Shown: positions 39,539-49,323 of the stretch, one piece after another | How positions within the stretch are numbered: position 1 is the stretch's first letter | Layout: each line of letters begins with the position of its first letter | Assembly (NCBI GenBank): GCA_020053735.1 | Contig: JAGVMP010000001.1 | Location: 16,215-80,214, forward strand | Length of the DNA stretch: 64,000 bases | Reading direction: 5' to 3' | DNA from: Pseudomonadota bacterium | GTDB taxonomy: Bacteria; Pseudomonadota; Gammaproteobacteria; Burkholderiales; Methylophilaceae | The notes under the pieces: model-generated | Databases searched by the model: none | Told to the model about the DNA's origin: nothing | What the model saw: only the letters and a program-made list of their open reading frames with translations | Translations under genes and position numbers: made by a program

Positions 39539-40045
39539 TCATTTCTGATTAATCACTTTCACTTGCCCACCGCCATAACACCACACACTATTAATTACTG
39601 GCAAACCTTTAGTCTCACGCATTTGATTAATTGGGTGTACAAACAACAACATTTGTAGCTCGTTCGTAAAACTTGCCCATTTGATGGCGCCCTCACCTGT
39701 TGGCAAGAAAGCACTAATGTCTTTATTAATGACACTTTCTGGTGGGTTTGTTTGAATATTTGGATTGCATTTCAACCTTAAAAACCATTGTTCATCATGC
39801 CAAAAAAACATCAGTCCGTCAGCCTCAAAGTGCTTATTTAATGTGCTTGTCAGGGCGCCTATTTCTTCAGGTGCTAAAGGCAATGGCACTGGCACAGCCA
39901 AACTAAAAGTATCACGTAGCAACACCAAATGCACAGGTGCTGCGTATAGCCAGTAACCACTACCAGCGTCATTTCCAAGCTGTTGCCAAGCCAATGTTGC
40001 GTTGAGTTTTTCGGATGTAAATATTTTTTTAAGAAAATCGAACAT
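39539..40045 (-). CDS. RpfE-like regulatory protein
   Basis: A 168-residue cytoplasmic protein. The conserved region includes WLYAAPVHLVLLRDTFSLAV near residue 32, ISAFLPTGEGAIKWASFTNE, and QMLLFVHPINQMRETKGLPV ending in SVWCYGGG. This pattern is familiar from betaproteobacterial proteins annotated as RpfE-type or as phosphoglycerate-mutase-like, commonly next to recJ. No biochemical role is established; the mutase label has no visible catalytic motif here. Its stop lies just before the recJ start, so both are co-transcribed. Confidence 0.75.
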   Translation of the reverse strand: MFDFLKKIFTSEKLNATLAWQQLGNDAGSGYWLYAAPVHLVLLRDTFSLAVPVPLPLAPEEIGALTSTLNKHFEADGLMFFWHDEQWFLRLKCNPNIQTNPPESVINKDISAFLPTGEGAIKWASFTNELQMLLFVHPINQMRETKGLPVINSVWCYGGGQVKVINQK

Positions 40046-40077
40046 GCATGCTATTTTATAGCAAAACCCTCAAATAT

Positions 40078-40105
40078 CGTCATTCCCGCGCAGGCGGGAA
40101 TGACG
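40078..40105. repeat. Single GTCATTC-type palindrome
   Basis: A 28-base palindrome (CGTCATTCCCGC ... GCGGGAATGACG), a solo unit related to the paired elements at 6083, 18657 and 55012. It sits between convergent... in fact same-strand rpfE-like and glycine-zipper genes, upstream of rpfE. Confidence 0.8.
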
Positions 40106-40124
40106 AGTGCGAATTAACAACCAA

Positions 40125-40155
40125 TAAAGAAGCCACTTTGTGAGTGGCTTCTTTA
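40125..40155 (-). terminator. Rho-independent terminator of the glycine-zipper gene
   Basis: A 13-base perfect stem TAAAGAAGCCACT / AGTGGCTTCTTTA with loop TTGTG, 37 bases after the stop of the minus-strand gene at 40192. On the minus strand the stem ends in a short T-run. Confidence 0.8.
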
Positions 40156-40191
40156 ACTACTTAGATATAATTTAGGGGGCTAAAATTAAAG

Positions 40192-40845
40192 TTACCAGTT
40201 ATCGCGATCGCGGTGTTTATTATTTTTACGATAATCATTTTTATAGCCACGATTTTTGTGACGATCATCATCATTGTAACGTGCTGGTTGATACGTCACA
40301 TTCGTTACATAACCGTTCGGCCTTACTTGCACATTTACAGGAATATAGCGACCTGGGTCTTGATCTGTTACCGTTGAATATTGACGACCGTTGTATTCGT
40401 AATTCACTAGGTAACCCGCAGGCACTTGGTGCCAGTTCTCCGCCGTCACACAACTTTCCACAGGGCGCGTTTCCACTCGCTCACGGCCACGACTATCACG
40501 ACCCGTATTATCGTAACGGTCGCCTATCACGGCACCTAAGCCAGCACCAAGCGCTGCGGTTGCAATACGGCCATTACCGCCACCAAATCGGCTACCCACT
40601 AAACCACCCGCAACACCACCAATAATGGCGCCTGTGTTAGAGCGTTGTGGCGCTTCATAATAGCTTTCGCGCACATATTCTGTACGACATTCTTGACGTG
40701 GTGTATTCACACGTTCAAATTGTGGTGTAACGTTTGTTACACGACCGCGATCTTCATAAGCATCTTCATGGCCCGCTAACGCAGGTACAGAAACTGTCGC
40801 AGCAATTAAACCAAACAATAATTTTTTTCGTAATGTTTGACGCAT
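40192..40845 (-). CDS. Exported glycine-zipper (2TM) protein
   Basis: 217 residues with a signal peptide (about 1-24, cleaved after ALA). A glycine-zipper segment follows at about 75-110 (NTGAIIGGVAGGLVGSRFGG, then GAGLGAVIGDRY), as in SlyB/17-kDa-antigen type outer-membrane proteins. A middle domain with two cysteines (ECRTEYV and ESCVTAENW) and YNGRQYSTVTDQDPG is shared with many betaproteobacterial relatives. The tail is very rich in Arg, Lys, Asp and Asn. The likely site is the periplasm or outer membrane; the function is unknown. Confidence 0.86.
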   Translation of the reverse strand: MRQTLRKKLLFGLIAATVSVPALAGHEDAYEDRGRVTNVTPQFERVNTPRQECRTEYVRESYYEAPQRSNTGAIIGGVAGGLVGSRFGGGNGRIATAALGAGLGAVIGDRYDNTGRDSRGRERVETRPVESCVTAENWHQVPAGYLVNYEYNGRQYSTVTDQDPGRYIPVNVQVRPNGYVTNVTYQPARYNDDDRHKNRGYKNDYRKNNKHRDRDNW

Positions 40846-41029
40846 TTTAAATCTCCTTGGGTTGTCTGCTTAATTAAGCAGTCTGCTTTTTATTGCAGCA
40901 GATGAGTCTACAACGAGGCAAAATTGACTTTGCTGACTCAAGATTTCAGATTAATGATTTTACTTAGCCACCCTATATTCAACTTTATGTAAGAAAGCTA
41001 GGCTTGTAACGACTAAATATAAAGCTTTG

Positions 41030-41044
41030 ATTGCTGTAAGCAAT
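41030..41044. promoter_or_regulatory. Operator-like inverted repeat upstream of the pentapeptide-AOX genes
   Basis: ATTGCT-GTA-AGCAAT is a perfect 6-base inverted repeat in the 296-base gap before the pentapeptide-AOX pair. A TATACT hexamer at 41095-41100 may be its -10 box. The regulator is unknown. The rest of that gap shows no other feature. Confidence 0.35.
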
Positions 41045-41141
41045 TGATTATTTTACTGTGTGACTTGAGTTACTGTGGCTATGCTTTAAGCGCCTATACT
41101 TGCGACACATGCTAATAGGCAGCAATAATTGGAGAAGTACC

Positions 41142-41984
41142 ATGAAACATTTGATACAAATATTTGCAGCAACTATAATCACTTTTAGTGGGCTCATTTT
41201 TAGCAGCGTTAGCTTTTCTGCCGAAATGAAAAAGATGGGCGAAGCTATGCCAAACAAACAAATATTAGAAGTCGAGCGCACTAAAATCAATCAAGCTGAC
41301 GCACTCAAGCAAATTAACAGTAAAAGCTGCAATTTGAGCAATAAGGACGCAGGCTATTTAATTTTTAATGGCTTAGATTTGCGTCACTGCAACTTAGAAA
41401 ACGTTGGCTTTTTTGGTGCCGAGTTAATGGGTGCCAACTTAAGTGGTACCAACATGAAAAACAGTTATCTAAACTTGGCTCGGCTAGAAAACGCTAATTT
41501 AAGCAAAGCTAATTTAACCAACGCGACAATATTCCAACCTATTTTTGGCAAAACCAATTTTGAAGGCGCCAACCTCACCAATGCGCGTATGATAGGTACT
41601 CTGGGTGATGTCAACATGAGTAACGCCAAGATTAAAAATGGCCGCTTTGGCTTGGATATTGGCAATCAGCCGATGGGCGCCATGCGCTTTGATGCGATTG
41701 GTGGTAATTTTGCCAATACCAATTTTGAAGGCGCAGACATTAACCGCAGTAACTTTAGGTTTGCCAATTTACGCGGAGCAAATTTGCGCAATACCGATTT
41801 ATTCCGTGCCGATTTTAGTAAAGCTGATTTAACTGGCGCAGATATTACAGGAGCAAAAATGGGCGAAGCAGTGTTAGATGGCACGATGATGACCAAGGTA
41901 AAAGGCTTAAAAGCAATTAAAGGCTATGACGAAGCTAAAGGCAAATGTATCAATTGCGAGATTGTTGCAGGTGCTACAGAATGA
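41142..41984 (+). CDS. Exported pentapeptide-repeat protein
   Basis: 280 residues from the ATG at 41142, which has a GGAGAAG ribosome site; a frame from 41100 is longer but has no signal. A signal peptide covers about 1-27 (cleaved after FSA). After a short linker come pentapeptide repeats of the A(N/D)LxN type from about residue 70 to 260, with two interruptions. They should fold as a right-handed quadrilateral beta-helix. The end has a CxxC pair (KCINCEI). Its stop overlaps the ATG of the alternative oxidase gene (ATGA), so the two are translationally coupled. A periplasmic partner role for the oxidase is inference; the function is unknown. Confidence 0.85.
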   Translation: MKHLIQIFAATIITFSGLIFSSVSFSAEMKKMGEAMPNKQILEVERTKINQADALKQINSKSCNLSNKDAGYLIFNGLDLRHCNLENVGFFGAELMGANLSGTNMKNSYLNLARLENANLSKANLTNATIFQPIFGKTNFEGANLTNARMIGTLGDVNMSNAKIKNGRFGLDIGNQPMGAMRFDAIGGNFANTNFEGADINRSNFRFANLRGANLRNTDLFRADFSKADLTGADITGAKMGEAVLDGTMMTKVKGLKAIKGYDEAKGKCINCEIVAGATE

Positions 41985-42586
41985 TCAAGCTACAGTTTCA
42001 CCACACCCCAGTGGGAATGCGAGACAAAATCGCATTTAGTTTCACCAAGTTTTTGCGTTTCTTTGCTGATACATTTTTTAGTGGGCGATATGGCCACCGG
42101 GCGGTGGTGTTAGAAACAGTTGCCGCGGTGCCTGGTATGGTGGCGGGTGCGCTGCAACATTTAAAATCGCTGAGAAAAATGCAACCCGATAATGGCTGGA
42201 TTAAAACATTATTAGATGAAGCTGAAAACGAGCGCATGCACCTGATGACTTTTGTACACATTGCGCAACCCAATGGGTTGGAGCGTTTTTTGATTATTTT
42301 GGCGCAAGGCATTTTTTATAACTGTTTTTTTGTGCTGTATTTGTTATCTCCCAAAACCGCACATCGGGTGGTGGGCTATTTTGAAGAGGAAGCCATCATC
42401 AGCTACACAGAGTATCTAGCCGATGTGGAAAGTGGGAAATACGAAAATGTACCAGCGCCAAAAATTGCAATCGACTATTGGCATCTAGACCCAAATGCGC
42501 GCTTACGTGACGTCATTATTGCGGTACGCAATGATGAAATCGTCCACAGGGATGTTAATCATGATTTTGCAAACCAACTAAGTTAG
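41981..42586 (+). CDS. aox: Alternative oxidase (ubiquinol oxidase, diiron)
   Basis: A 201-residue AOX that passes electrons from ubiquinol directly to O2 without pumping protons and is insensitive to cyanide. All four iron-ligand motifs are present: [11 protein letters not shown] (E45), AENERMHLM (E84, H87), [13 protein letters not shown] (E136) and [12 protein letters not shown] (E186, H189), matching the trypanosomal AOX ligand pattern. Its length fits bacterial AOX without the plant N-terminal extension. The start at 41981 overlaps the pentapeptide gene stop; an upstream in-frame ATG is inside that gene. Bacterial AOX genes are uncommon and often linked to NO or low-oxygen stress regulation, and a Crp/Fnr regulator lies convergently next to it. 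Confidence 0.95.
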   Translation: MIKLQFHHTPVGMRDKIAFSFTKFLRFFADTFFSGRYGHRAVVLETVAAVPGMVAGALQHLKSLRKMQPDNGWIKTLLDEAENERMHLMTFVHIAQPNGLERFLIILAQGIFYNCFFVLYLLSPKTAHRVVGYFEEEAIISYTEYLADVESGKYENVPAPKIAIDYWHLDPNARLRDVIIAVRNDEIVHRDVNHDFANQLS

Positions 42587-42617
42587 CAAACCAGCTTAAT
42601 TAACAATACAGGCAAAA

Positions 42618-43274
42618 TTAACTACTCGCCATTTTCTCCAGCTTGGCACGGTCGCTAATTTCCACGTGACCGCGTCCAAGCGCTACCCAGCCTTTTTTCT
42701 CAAAACGTTTTAGTTGGCGGCTGACTACTTCGCGCGCAGTTCCCAATTCATCGGCAATCAGTTGATGCGTTCTACCAATGCTCACACTGCCAGCATCTAA
42801 CAGCAGTTTGGCCAAACGCGCATCTAGGCTGTGAAACGCCACCTCGTCCAGCAACACAATTAAATCAGTAATCAGCGCGCCATAATTCGTCATCACAAAA
42901 GTACGAAACACTTTAGAATCTATCATTAACTGATTAAACGCAGATGACGGAATAATCACATCACGAATCGGCGCTTCTACAATGGTGGAGGCAGGATAAT
43001 TGCTGTTGCCTAATAAACAGGTGGTAGTAATGACGCAGGTTTCGCCTGCTGCTACACGATACAACAGAATCTCCCGCCCTGATGACGACATCTTGTACAC
43101 CCGCGATTGCCCTGCAAGCCGCATGACATAGGCCCCACAGGCGCCGCCTTCACGGTAACCAATCGTGCCAATTGGTGCCTCTACAATACGTGCAGATTTA
43201 CTTAATATCTCACGTGCGCTGGATTCCAAAGCCAATAGTGGCGGGAAATGCTGTAGCCATTTTAAGTCGTCCAA
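42618..43274 (-). CDS. Crp/Fnr-family transcription regulator
   Basis: 218 residues: an N-terminal cNMP-binding-like beta barrel (about 15-125) and a C-terminal winged HTH (THQLIADELGTAREVVSRQL, about 168-187). Cysteines in the barrel (GACGAYV, ETCVITTTCLL) do not form the four-Cys Fnr pattern, so it is not a standard Fe-S Fnr; a cNMP-, heme- or redox-sensing relative is possible. It faces the pentapeptide-AOX pair tail to tail, with 31 bases between, so control of that pair is only suggested by nearness. Confidence 0.88.
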   Translation of the reverse strand: MDDLKWLQHFPPLLALESSAREILSKSARIVEAPIGTIGYREGGACGAYVMRLAGQSRVYKMSSSGREILLYRVAAGETCVITTTCLLGNSNYPASTIVEAPIRDVIIPSSAFNQLMIDSKVFRTFVMTNYGALITDLIVLLDEVAFHSLDARLAKLLLDAGSVSIGRTHQLIADELGTAREVVSRQLKRFEKKGWVALGRGHVEISDRAKLEKMASS

Positions 43275-43381
43275 TTTCTGCTCCCCAATTAACTTATCGT
43301 TTTTGTATATATTAATTTATATTTACTAATTCGAGCCTACCAGTCGAAAGGCACGTTTGCAACATATCAAAGAAATAACAA

Positions 43382-44854
43382 CTAATTGGTAATCAAACGT
43401 TTCACCATCTCTAAGCCAAAACCTACGCCAAAACCGTTCACATCACTTTGCACTGCACCTAACCCACCTTTGCGGTTGGTGCTGGATAAATCGGCATGAC
43501 ACCACGCCACTTCATTTTCGATAAACTTGCCCATAAAGCGTGTGGCGTGCATGTGGTCGCCACCGCCCTCCAAGGTACATTGTTTAATGTCCGCGATGTC
43601 ACTGTCTAAATCGCTATCCATATCTTCTTCATATGGAAAAGCGACAATACGCTCACCCGCTGCAGCACCCGCCTCCATTGCTTTACAAGCCAACTCTGGG
43701 CAATTTGCAATCACCCCACTCATGCGGTCGGTCACTGCAACAGCCATGCTGCCAGTAAGCGTGGCGTAATCTAAAATTACATCTGGTTTTTGTCGCGACG
43801 CTAATGTCAGCGTATCCGCCAACACCATACGGCCTTCAGCATCAGTATGCACAATCTCAATGGTCATGCCATTGAGCGCAGTCACCACGTCGTTTTGTTT
43901 ATACGCCAATGGCCCAATGTGATTTTGTGCAATTGCCAACCAACAATCCAATTTCACAGGTAATTGTTGCATGGTTGCTGCTAGCAGAACACCCAATGCT
44001 ACCGCACTACCGTTCATGTCCTCATGCATGCCTTGCATATATTTAGCAGGCTTTAGGTTATGCCCACCTGTATCAAAACAAATGCCTTTGCCGACTAAAG
44101 CAATATGCTTGCTGGTTTTTTTTGGTTTGTATGTCAAATGCACAATCGCTGCGTCCATCGGCTCACTGCCTTGCCCTACTGCATAAAATGCCCCCGCACC
44201 CATTTTTTTTAAGGCTGGCATATCAAACTCTTCCCAGCCCCATCCATGCTCTTTGGCTAGCTTTTTCACTTTCTCACGATAAATCGTCGGCGTTAACTCA
44301 TTCGGTGGCAACATGGTCAGGCTACGACACCACGTGTTGCCAACCACGCGTGCGTTCACATCACCATAATCGTGATCGGCCTTGTGACCATAAATACTGA
44401 TAGCTTTTAACGGCTTAGACTTGCTGTCTTGCTTACTTTTGCTACCTTTTCGACTAGGTAGCTCAGCCGAATTTACCGTCATCACATAATAAGCAGCGCA
44501 AGCATTAGCTTCACGCTCAACATCCGAGCCAAACACGCAAATGGCTAAAGCTTCAGGCTTTTCATCCAGTAAAGGCTTAACAGCCTTACGTAGCAAGGTA
44601 TGCTTTTGAAACATGCTCAGTGTTTCACCTAAAATGACAAAACTACCCATGTTGCCATTGGGCAATTCACAACTCACTGGGCTTTTGTTTAAGTCTTTAA
44701 ATTTACCATGACTGCGCTTCAGTTTATTATTGAGAATATCAGTGAAAGCATGGCTATTTTCTGCTTTTTCATTCAGCACAAAAAGTATGTGTTTTTCTGA
44801 TGTCAGCATGTTTTCGCTGCAAATCGCTGCATTTTGTGATAATTTTAACGACAT
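43382..44854 (-). CDS. pepA: M17-family leucyl aminopeptidase
   Basis: A 490-residue dinuclear-metal aminopeptidase. Metal ligands and catalytic residues are in VGKGICFDTGGHNLKPAKY (Lys and Asp, then the second Lys), MHEDMNGSAVALG (Asp) and VHTDAEGRMVLADTLTLA (Asp, Glu, Arg). Together they cover all the M17 site. Some substitutions from the consensus (GHN for GIS) suggest a diverged paralog. A 107-base gap separates it from the Crp/Fnr gene on the same strand. Cytoplasmic peptide turnover is the expected role. Confidence 0.9.
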   Translation of the reverse strand: MSLKLSQNAAICSENMLTSEKHILFVLNEKAENSHAFTDILNNKLKRSHGKFKDLNKSPVSCELPNGNMGSFVILGETLSMFQKHTLLRKAVKPLLDEKPEALAICVFGSDVEREANACAAYYVMTVNSAELPSRKGSKSKQDSKSKPLKAISIYGHKADHDYGDVNARVVGNTWCRSLTMLPPNELTPTIYREKVKKLAKEHGWGWEEFDMPALKKMGAGAFYAVGQGSEPMDAAIVHLTYKPKKTSKHIALVGKGICFDTGGHNLKPAKYMQGMHEDMNGSAVALGVLLAATMQQLPVKLDCWLAIAQNHIGPLAYKQNDVVTALNGMTIEIVHTDAEGRMVLADTLTLASRQKPDVILDYATLTGSMAVAVTDRMSGVIANCPELACKAMEAGAAAGERIVAFPYEEDMDSDLDSDIADIKQCTLEGGGDHMHATRFMGKFIENEVAWCHADLSSTNRKGGLGAVQSDVNGFGVGFGLEMVKRLITN

Positions 44855-45109
44855 TTATTAACCCTTAACTCTTATATAAAATCTAAGATAACACTAGCAA
44901 ATCTCTTGTTTTTTATGCTTAGGTATCCTATTTTAACTTGACCAAAATTCCTAAAAAAGCCACACTACTGCCTTTAATAGCGGTACCTAGTTATAGTAAT
45001 ACTTTATAGAACATTCATATTCACGTTTAGTTGCAGTGTCTAAAACCAGCACCTAACCTTAAAGTATAACTATTTAAATTATACGCGCAGCAAACGCACT
45101 GTTGTTATA

Positions 45110-45123
45110 ACGCGCAATTGCGC
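45110..45123. promoter_or_regulatory. 14-bp palindrome before aceE
   Basis: CGCGCAATTGCGCG is a perfect palindrome ending just before the GGAGA ribosome site of aceE, so a bound protein here would affect initiation. The rest of the 289-base gap (44855-45143) shows no other clear feature. Confidence 0.4.
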
Positions 45124-45143
45124 GCGATGGAGAAATCTCACGC

Positions 45144-47846
45144 ATGGCAATAAATCAACAAGTTGGCTTAACTGAAACAGACGCACAAGAGACTCAAGAA
45201 TGGCTTGACGCACTGCTGTCAGTCATTGAAAACGAAGGTACAGAGCGTGCCCACTTTTTACTTGAGGCGATGATTGATACCGCACGCCGCTCTGGCAGTA
45301 ACCTGCCTTACAATGCAACAACCGCTTACTTAAACACCATCCCCACCCACTTGCAACAACGTTTGCCGGGCGACCCTGAGATGGAGCGCCGTGTGCGCGC
45401 CCTAGTGCGCTGGAATGCGATTATGACTGTGTTGCGCGCCAATGAAAAATCACCTGGTGTGGGTGGTCATATTGCCAGTTTTCAGTCCGCCGCTACTTTG
45501 TATGACACAGGCTTTAACTATTTTTTCCGTGCGGCTGGTATTAAAGAGAATGGTGAAAATTTTGGCGGGGACTGCATTTATTTTCAGGGGCACTCTTCAC
45601 CAGGTGTGTACGCTCGCGCTTTCTTGGAAGGCCGCTTTACTGAAGAACAAATGGATAACTTCCGTCAAGAAACTGGCGGCAATGGCTTATCAAGTTACCC
45701 GCACCCTTGGTTGATGCCAGATTTTTGGCAGTTTCCAACTGTATCAATGGGTTTAGGGCCCTTAGCAGGTATATACCAAGCGCGCTTTTTAAAATACATG
45801 CATAACCGCGGCATTGCAGATACGAGTGATCGTAAAGTTTGGGTGTTCTGTGGCGATGGTGAAATGGATGAGCCTGAATCGCAAGGTGCGATTTCATTGG
45901 CCGCACGTGAAGGTTTAGACAACTTAATCTTTGTCATCAACTGCAACTTACAACGCTTAGATGGCCCAGTGCGTGGCAATGGCAAGATTATTCAGGAGCT
46001 GGAATCCAACTTCCGCGGTGCAGGATGGAATGCCATTAAGGTGGTGTGGGGTTCGTATTGGGATCCACTATTGGCAATGGATAAAGATGGCTTGCTCAAA
46101 AAACGCATGGAAGAATGCGTGGATGGCGAATACCAAAACTTTAAAGCCAAAGGCGGCGCTTACACGCGCGAACACTTCTTTGGTAAGTATCCCGAGTTGA
46201 AAGAAATGGTGGCGGCGATGTCTGACCAAGACATTTGGCGCCTCAATCGCGGTGGCCACGACCCACATAAGGTCTATGCAGCCTACCATGCAGCGGTAAA
46301 TCACAAAGGTCAACCGACTGTGATTCTAGCCAAAACGGTCAAAGGCTATGGTATGGGCGAAGCGGGTGAAGGCCAAAACATCACCCATCAGCAAAAAAGC
46401 ATGGATATTGAATCGTTGAAAAAATTCCGTGATCGTTTTGACTTGCCGTTAACTGATGAGCAAGTTGAAAACTTATCGTTCTACAAACCAGCCGATGACA
46501 GCCCAGAAATGAAGTATATGGCGGAACGTCGTGATGCCATGGGTGGCTTTGTGCCACAACGTCGTCGCAAGGGCAATGAACTTAAAGTGCCTGATTTAGC
46601 AGCTTTTGACAACATGCTCACCGCCACAGGCGAGCGTGAAATATCTACCACCATGGCATTTGTGCGTATTTTATCCACACTGGTACGCGATAAAGAAATC
46701 GGCAAGTACATCGTGCCGATTGTGCCGGATGAAGCGCGCACTTTTGGCATGGAAGGCATGTTCCGTCAATTGGGTATTTACTCGTCTGTGGGTCAGTTAT
46801 ACGAGCCAATGGATTCTGACCAAGTGATGTATTACAAAGAATCAAAAACTGGTCAAATTTTAGAAGAAGGTATTAACGAAGCCGGCTCGTTCGCAAGCTG
46901 GTTAGCCGCTGCGACTTCATACAGCGTCACCGGCACGCAAATGATCCCGTTCTATATTTATTACTCAATGTTTGGCTTCCAGCGTATTGGTGATTTGGCT
47001 TGGATGGCAGGCGATAGCCGTGCACGTGGCTTCTTGCTGGGTGCTACAGCAGGTCGCACCACATTGAATGGCGAAGGCTTGCAGCACGAAGATGGTCACA
47101 GTCATTTGATGTCGGCCCTGATACCAAACTGCGTTTCTTACGATCCGACTTTTGCTTATGAGTTAGCCGTCATTATTCAAGAAGGCTTGCGTCGTATGGT
47201 GCAAAACCAAGAAGATGTTTATTACTACATCACCTTGATGAACGAAAATTACACCCACCCAGAAATGCCAAAAGGTGCCGAGGCAGGCATTCTCAAAGGC
47301 TTGTATAGCTTTAGCAAGTCTAAAAAAGCAGCTAAAGATTTAGCTGGAAATTTAAAAGTGCAGTTGATGGGCAGTGGCGTAATTTTACGTGAAGTGATTG
47401 CAGCGGCTGACTTACTCGAAAAAGACTGGGGCGTTTCAGCCGACGTGTGGAGCGCAACCAGTTTCACAGAGTTGCGCCGTGAAGGATTAGATTGTGAACG
47501 CTGGAATATGCTGAATCCAGAAAAACCACAAAGACTGAGCTATGTTGCACAATGCTTAAAAGATGCAGCTGGCCCAGTGATTGCCTCGACCGACTACATG
47601 AAAAGCTTTGCCGAGCAAATTGCACGCTTTGTGCCAAACAATTTTGTGGCGCTGGGTACTGATGGTTATGGCCGCAGTGATTCGCGTGAGGCGTTGCGCG
47701 ACTTTTTTGAGGTGAATCGCTACTATGTGGTGGTAGCCGCATTAAAAGCGCTGAGCGATGAAGGAAAATTGCCCGCCGCTAAAGTAGCTGAAGCGGTTAA
47801 AAAATATAAATTAAACAGCAACAAACCAAACCCGACCAGCATTTAA
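45144..47846 (+). CDS. aceE: Pyruvate dehydrogenase E1 component (homodimeric)
   Basis: Decarboxylates pyruvate with ThDP and reductively acetylates the E2 lipoyl group. The 900-residue protein is the single-chain E1 type. ThDP/Mg motif CGDGEMDEPESQGAISLAAR (about residue 235, GDG ... N in INCNLQ), HxH-type GGHDPHK, and the C-terminal AlGTDGYGRSD region are seen. The start ATG at 45144 has a good GGAGA site and gives MAINQQVGLTETDAQETQEW, the expected AceE N-terminus. It is followed by aceF 27 bases later. Confidence 0.98.
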   Translation: MAINQQVGLTETDAQETQEWLDALLSVIENEGTERAHFLLEAMIDTARRSGSNLPYNATTAYLNTIPTHLQQRLPGDPEMERRVRALVRWNAIMTVLRANEKSPGVGGHIASFQSAATLYDTGFNYFFRAAGIKENGENFGGDCIYFQGHSSPGVYARAFLEGRFTEEQMDNFRQETGGNGLSSYPHPWLMPDFWQFPTVSMGLGPLAGIYQARFLKYMHNRGIADTSDRKVWVFCGDGEMDEPESQGAISLAAREGLDNLIFVINCNLQRLDGPVRGNGKIIQELESNFRGAGWNAIKVVWGSYWDPLLAMDKDGLLKKRMEECVDGEYQNFKAKGGAYTREHFFGKYPELKEMVAAMSDQDIWRLNRGGHDPHKVYAAYHAAVNHKGQPTVILAKTVKGYGMGEAGEGQNITHQQKSMDIESLKKFRDRFDLPLTDEQVENLSFYKPADDSPEMKYMAERRDAMGGFVPQRRRKGNELKVPDLAAFDNMLTATGEREISTTMAFVRILSTLVRDKEIGKYIVPIVPDEARTFGMEGMFRQLGIYSSVGQLYEPMDSDQVMYYKESKTGQILEEGINEAGSFASWLAAATSYSVTGTQMIPFYIYYSMFGFQRIGDLAWMAGDSRARGFLLGATAGRTTLNGEGLQHEDGHSHLMSALIPNCVSYDPTFAYELAVIIQEGLRRMVQNQEDVYYYITLMNENYTHPEMPKGAEAGILKGLYSFSKSKKAAKDLAGNLKVQLMGSGVILREVIAAADLLEKDWGVSADVWSATSFTELRREGLDCERWNMLNPEKPQRLSYVAQCLKDAAGPVIASTDYMKSFAEQIARFVPNNFVALGTDGYGRSDSREALRDFFEVNRYYVVVAALKALSDEGKLPAAKVAEAVKKYKLNSNKPNPTSI

Positions 47847-47873
47847 ACACATGGCATTTAAGGGCATTTAAAC

Positions 47874-49241
47874 ATGGCATTAAAAGACGTCCTCGTCCCC
47901 GATATTGGTAATTTCGACTCAGTCGATGTAATTGAGCTATTAGTCAAAGCTGGCGACGTGATTGCTAAAGATGATTCGCTATTGACTGTTGAATCTGACA
48001 AAGCATCCATGGATATTCCTGCGCCTTTTGGCGGTACGGTGAAAGAAGTTAAAACCAAAGTGGGCGATAAAATCGCCCAAGGGCATTTAATTTTAACGCT
48101 AGAAGCTGCCGAGGACAACGCAGCATCGCCAGCAAGCAGCACCCAAGCAGAAACTATAAATAAAGTCTCTAGCCCTGCCATTACAAAACCTGCAGCAGAA
48201 ACACCTAAAGTTGAGCAAGCTATCCCCACGCCCAGTCGCCCCGCGCCTGAGCCACCAAAACAAGTGCAGCCAGCACATCAACCGCTACCCGTAGGCGAAA
48301 GTGTGGTGGTAAATGGCGGAAAATCCTCACATGCCAGCCCATCGGTACGTAGATTTGCGCGTGAATTAGGTGTTAACTTAGCATTTATAAAAGGAAGTGC
48401 GCCAAAAAATCGTATTGTACAAAACGATGTGCAAGCCTATGTAAAAAATGAGTTGGCCAAACCACGCAGTGAAAATATGGGCGCAGGCTTGGGCAGCTTG
48501 GCCACGCTACCAATGCCTGTAATTGATTTTAGCCAATTTGGCGAGATTGAAACCAAACCGCTATCACGTATTAAAAAAATCTCTGGTGCCAATTTGCATC
48601 GCAATTGGGTCACTGCACCGCATGTGACACAGTTTGACGAAGCTGATATTACCGACCTAGAAGACTTTAGAAAATCCATGATGGCTGACGCGGAAAAGCG
48701 TGGCGTGAAACTGACCATGCTGGCGTTCTTAATCAAGGCTTCGGTCAATGCTTTAAAAGCCTATCCAAACTTCAACTCTTCACTTTCGCCCGATGGTGAT
48801 AGCCTGATACTTAAAAACTATTACAACATTGGCTTTGCCTGCGACACGCCAGATGGTTTGGTGGTGCCGGTGGTAAAAGACGTGCAAAGTAAAGACGTGC
48901 TGGATATTGCACGTGACTTAATGGAGCTTTCGACCAAGGCACGTGAACGCAAATTGAAAATTGAAGAAATGCAAGGCGGCTGCTTTACCATTTCTAGCTT
49001 GGGTGGCATTGGTGGCACCATGTTCACGCCAATTATTAATTGCCCAGAAGTGGCGATTCTTGGCGTGTCACGTTCTAGCATGCAGCCTGTTTACGACGCA
49101 AAAACCAAAAGCTTTGAACCACGCCTAATTTTGCCGCTTTCTCTGTCTTACGACCACCGCGTGGTTGATGGTGCCGATGGTGCACGTTTTACCAGCCACA
49201 TGCGCATGATGCTGTCAGATGTGCGTCGATTATTACTATAG
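47874..49241 (+). CDS. aceF: Dihydrolipoamide acetyltransferase (PDH E2), one lipoyl domain
   Basis: A 455-residue E2 with one N-terminal lipoyl domain (about 1-75; lipoylated Lys in [10 protein letters not shown]). An Ala/Pro-rich linker follows, then a peripheral-subunit-binding domain (ASPSVRRFARELGVNLAFI, about 143) and the catalytic domain with LSYDHRVVDGADGARF near the end (catalytic His and Asp). E. coli E2 has three lipoyl domains, so this is the short form. A hairpin follows at 49289. Confidence 0.96.
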   Translation: MALKDVLVPDIGNFDSVDVIELLVKAGDVIAKDDSLLTVESDKASMDIPAPFGGTVKEVKTKVGDKIAQGHLILTLEAAEDNAASPASSTQAETINKVSSPAITKPAAETPKVEQAIPTPSRPAPEPPKQVQPAHQPLPVGESVVVNGGKSSHASPSVRRFARELGVNLAFIKGSAPKNRIVQNDVQAYVKNELAKPRSENMGAGLGSLATLPMPVIDFSQFGEIETKPLSRIKKISGANLHRNWVTAPHVTQFDEADITDLEDFRKSMMADAEKRGVKLTMLAFLIKASVNALKAYPNFNSSLSPDGDSLILKNYYNIGFACDTPDGLVVPVVKDVQSKDVLDIARDLMELSTKARERKLKIEEMQGGCFTISSLGGIGGTMFTPIINCPEVAILGVSRSSMQPVYDAKTKSFEPRLILPLSLSYDHRVVDGADGARFTSHMRMMLSDVRRLLL

Positions 49242-49288
49242 TCAACGCGCAATTCACGCACTTCTTTAGTGCACAATTCATCAAAATT

Positions 49289-49323
49289 ACCCATTAGCCT
49301 ACTGATTTAGCAGGTTAATGGGT
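49289..49323 (+). terminator. Hairpin after aceF, possible terminator
   Basis: Stem ACCCATTAGCCT (49289-49300) with AGGTTAATGGGT (49312-49323), one G-T pair, loop of 11 bases. No T-run follows, so a role as terminator or RNA-stabilising hairpin is uncertain. Confidence 0.4.

Noticed and set aside
39539..40045. Gene as phosphoglycerate mutase
   Set aside because: No phosphohistidine RHG motif or alkaline-phosphatase-type metal site is visible; the RpfE-like label is used with caution.
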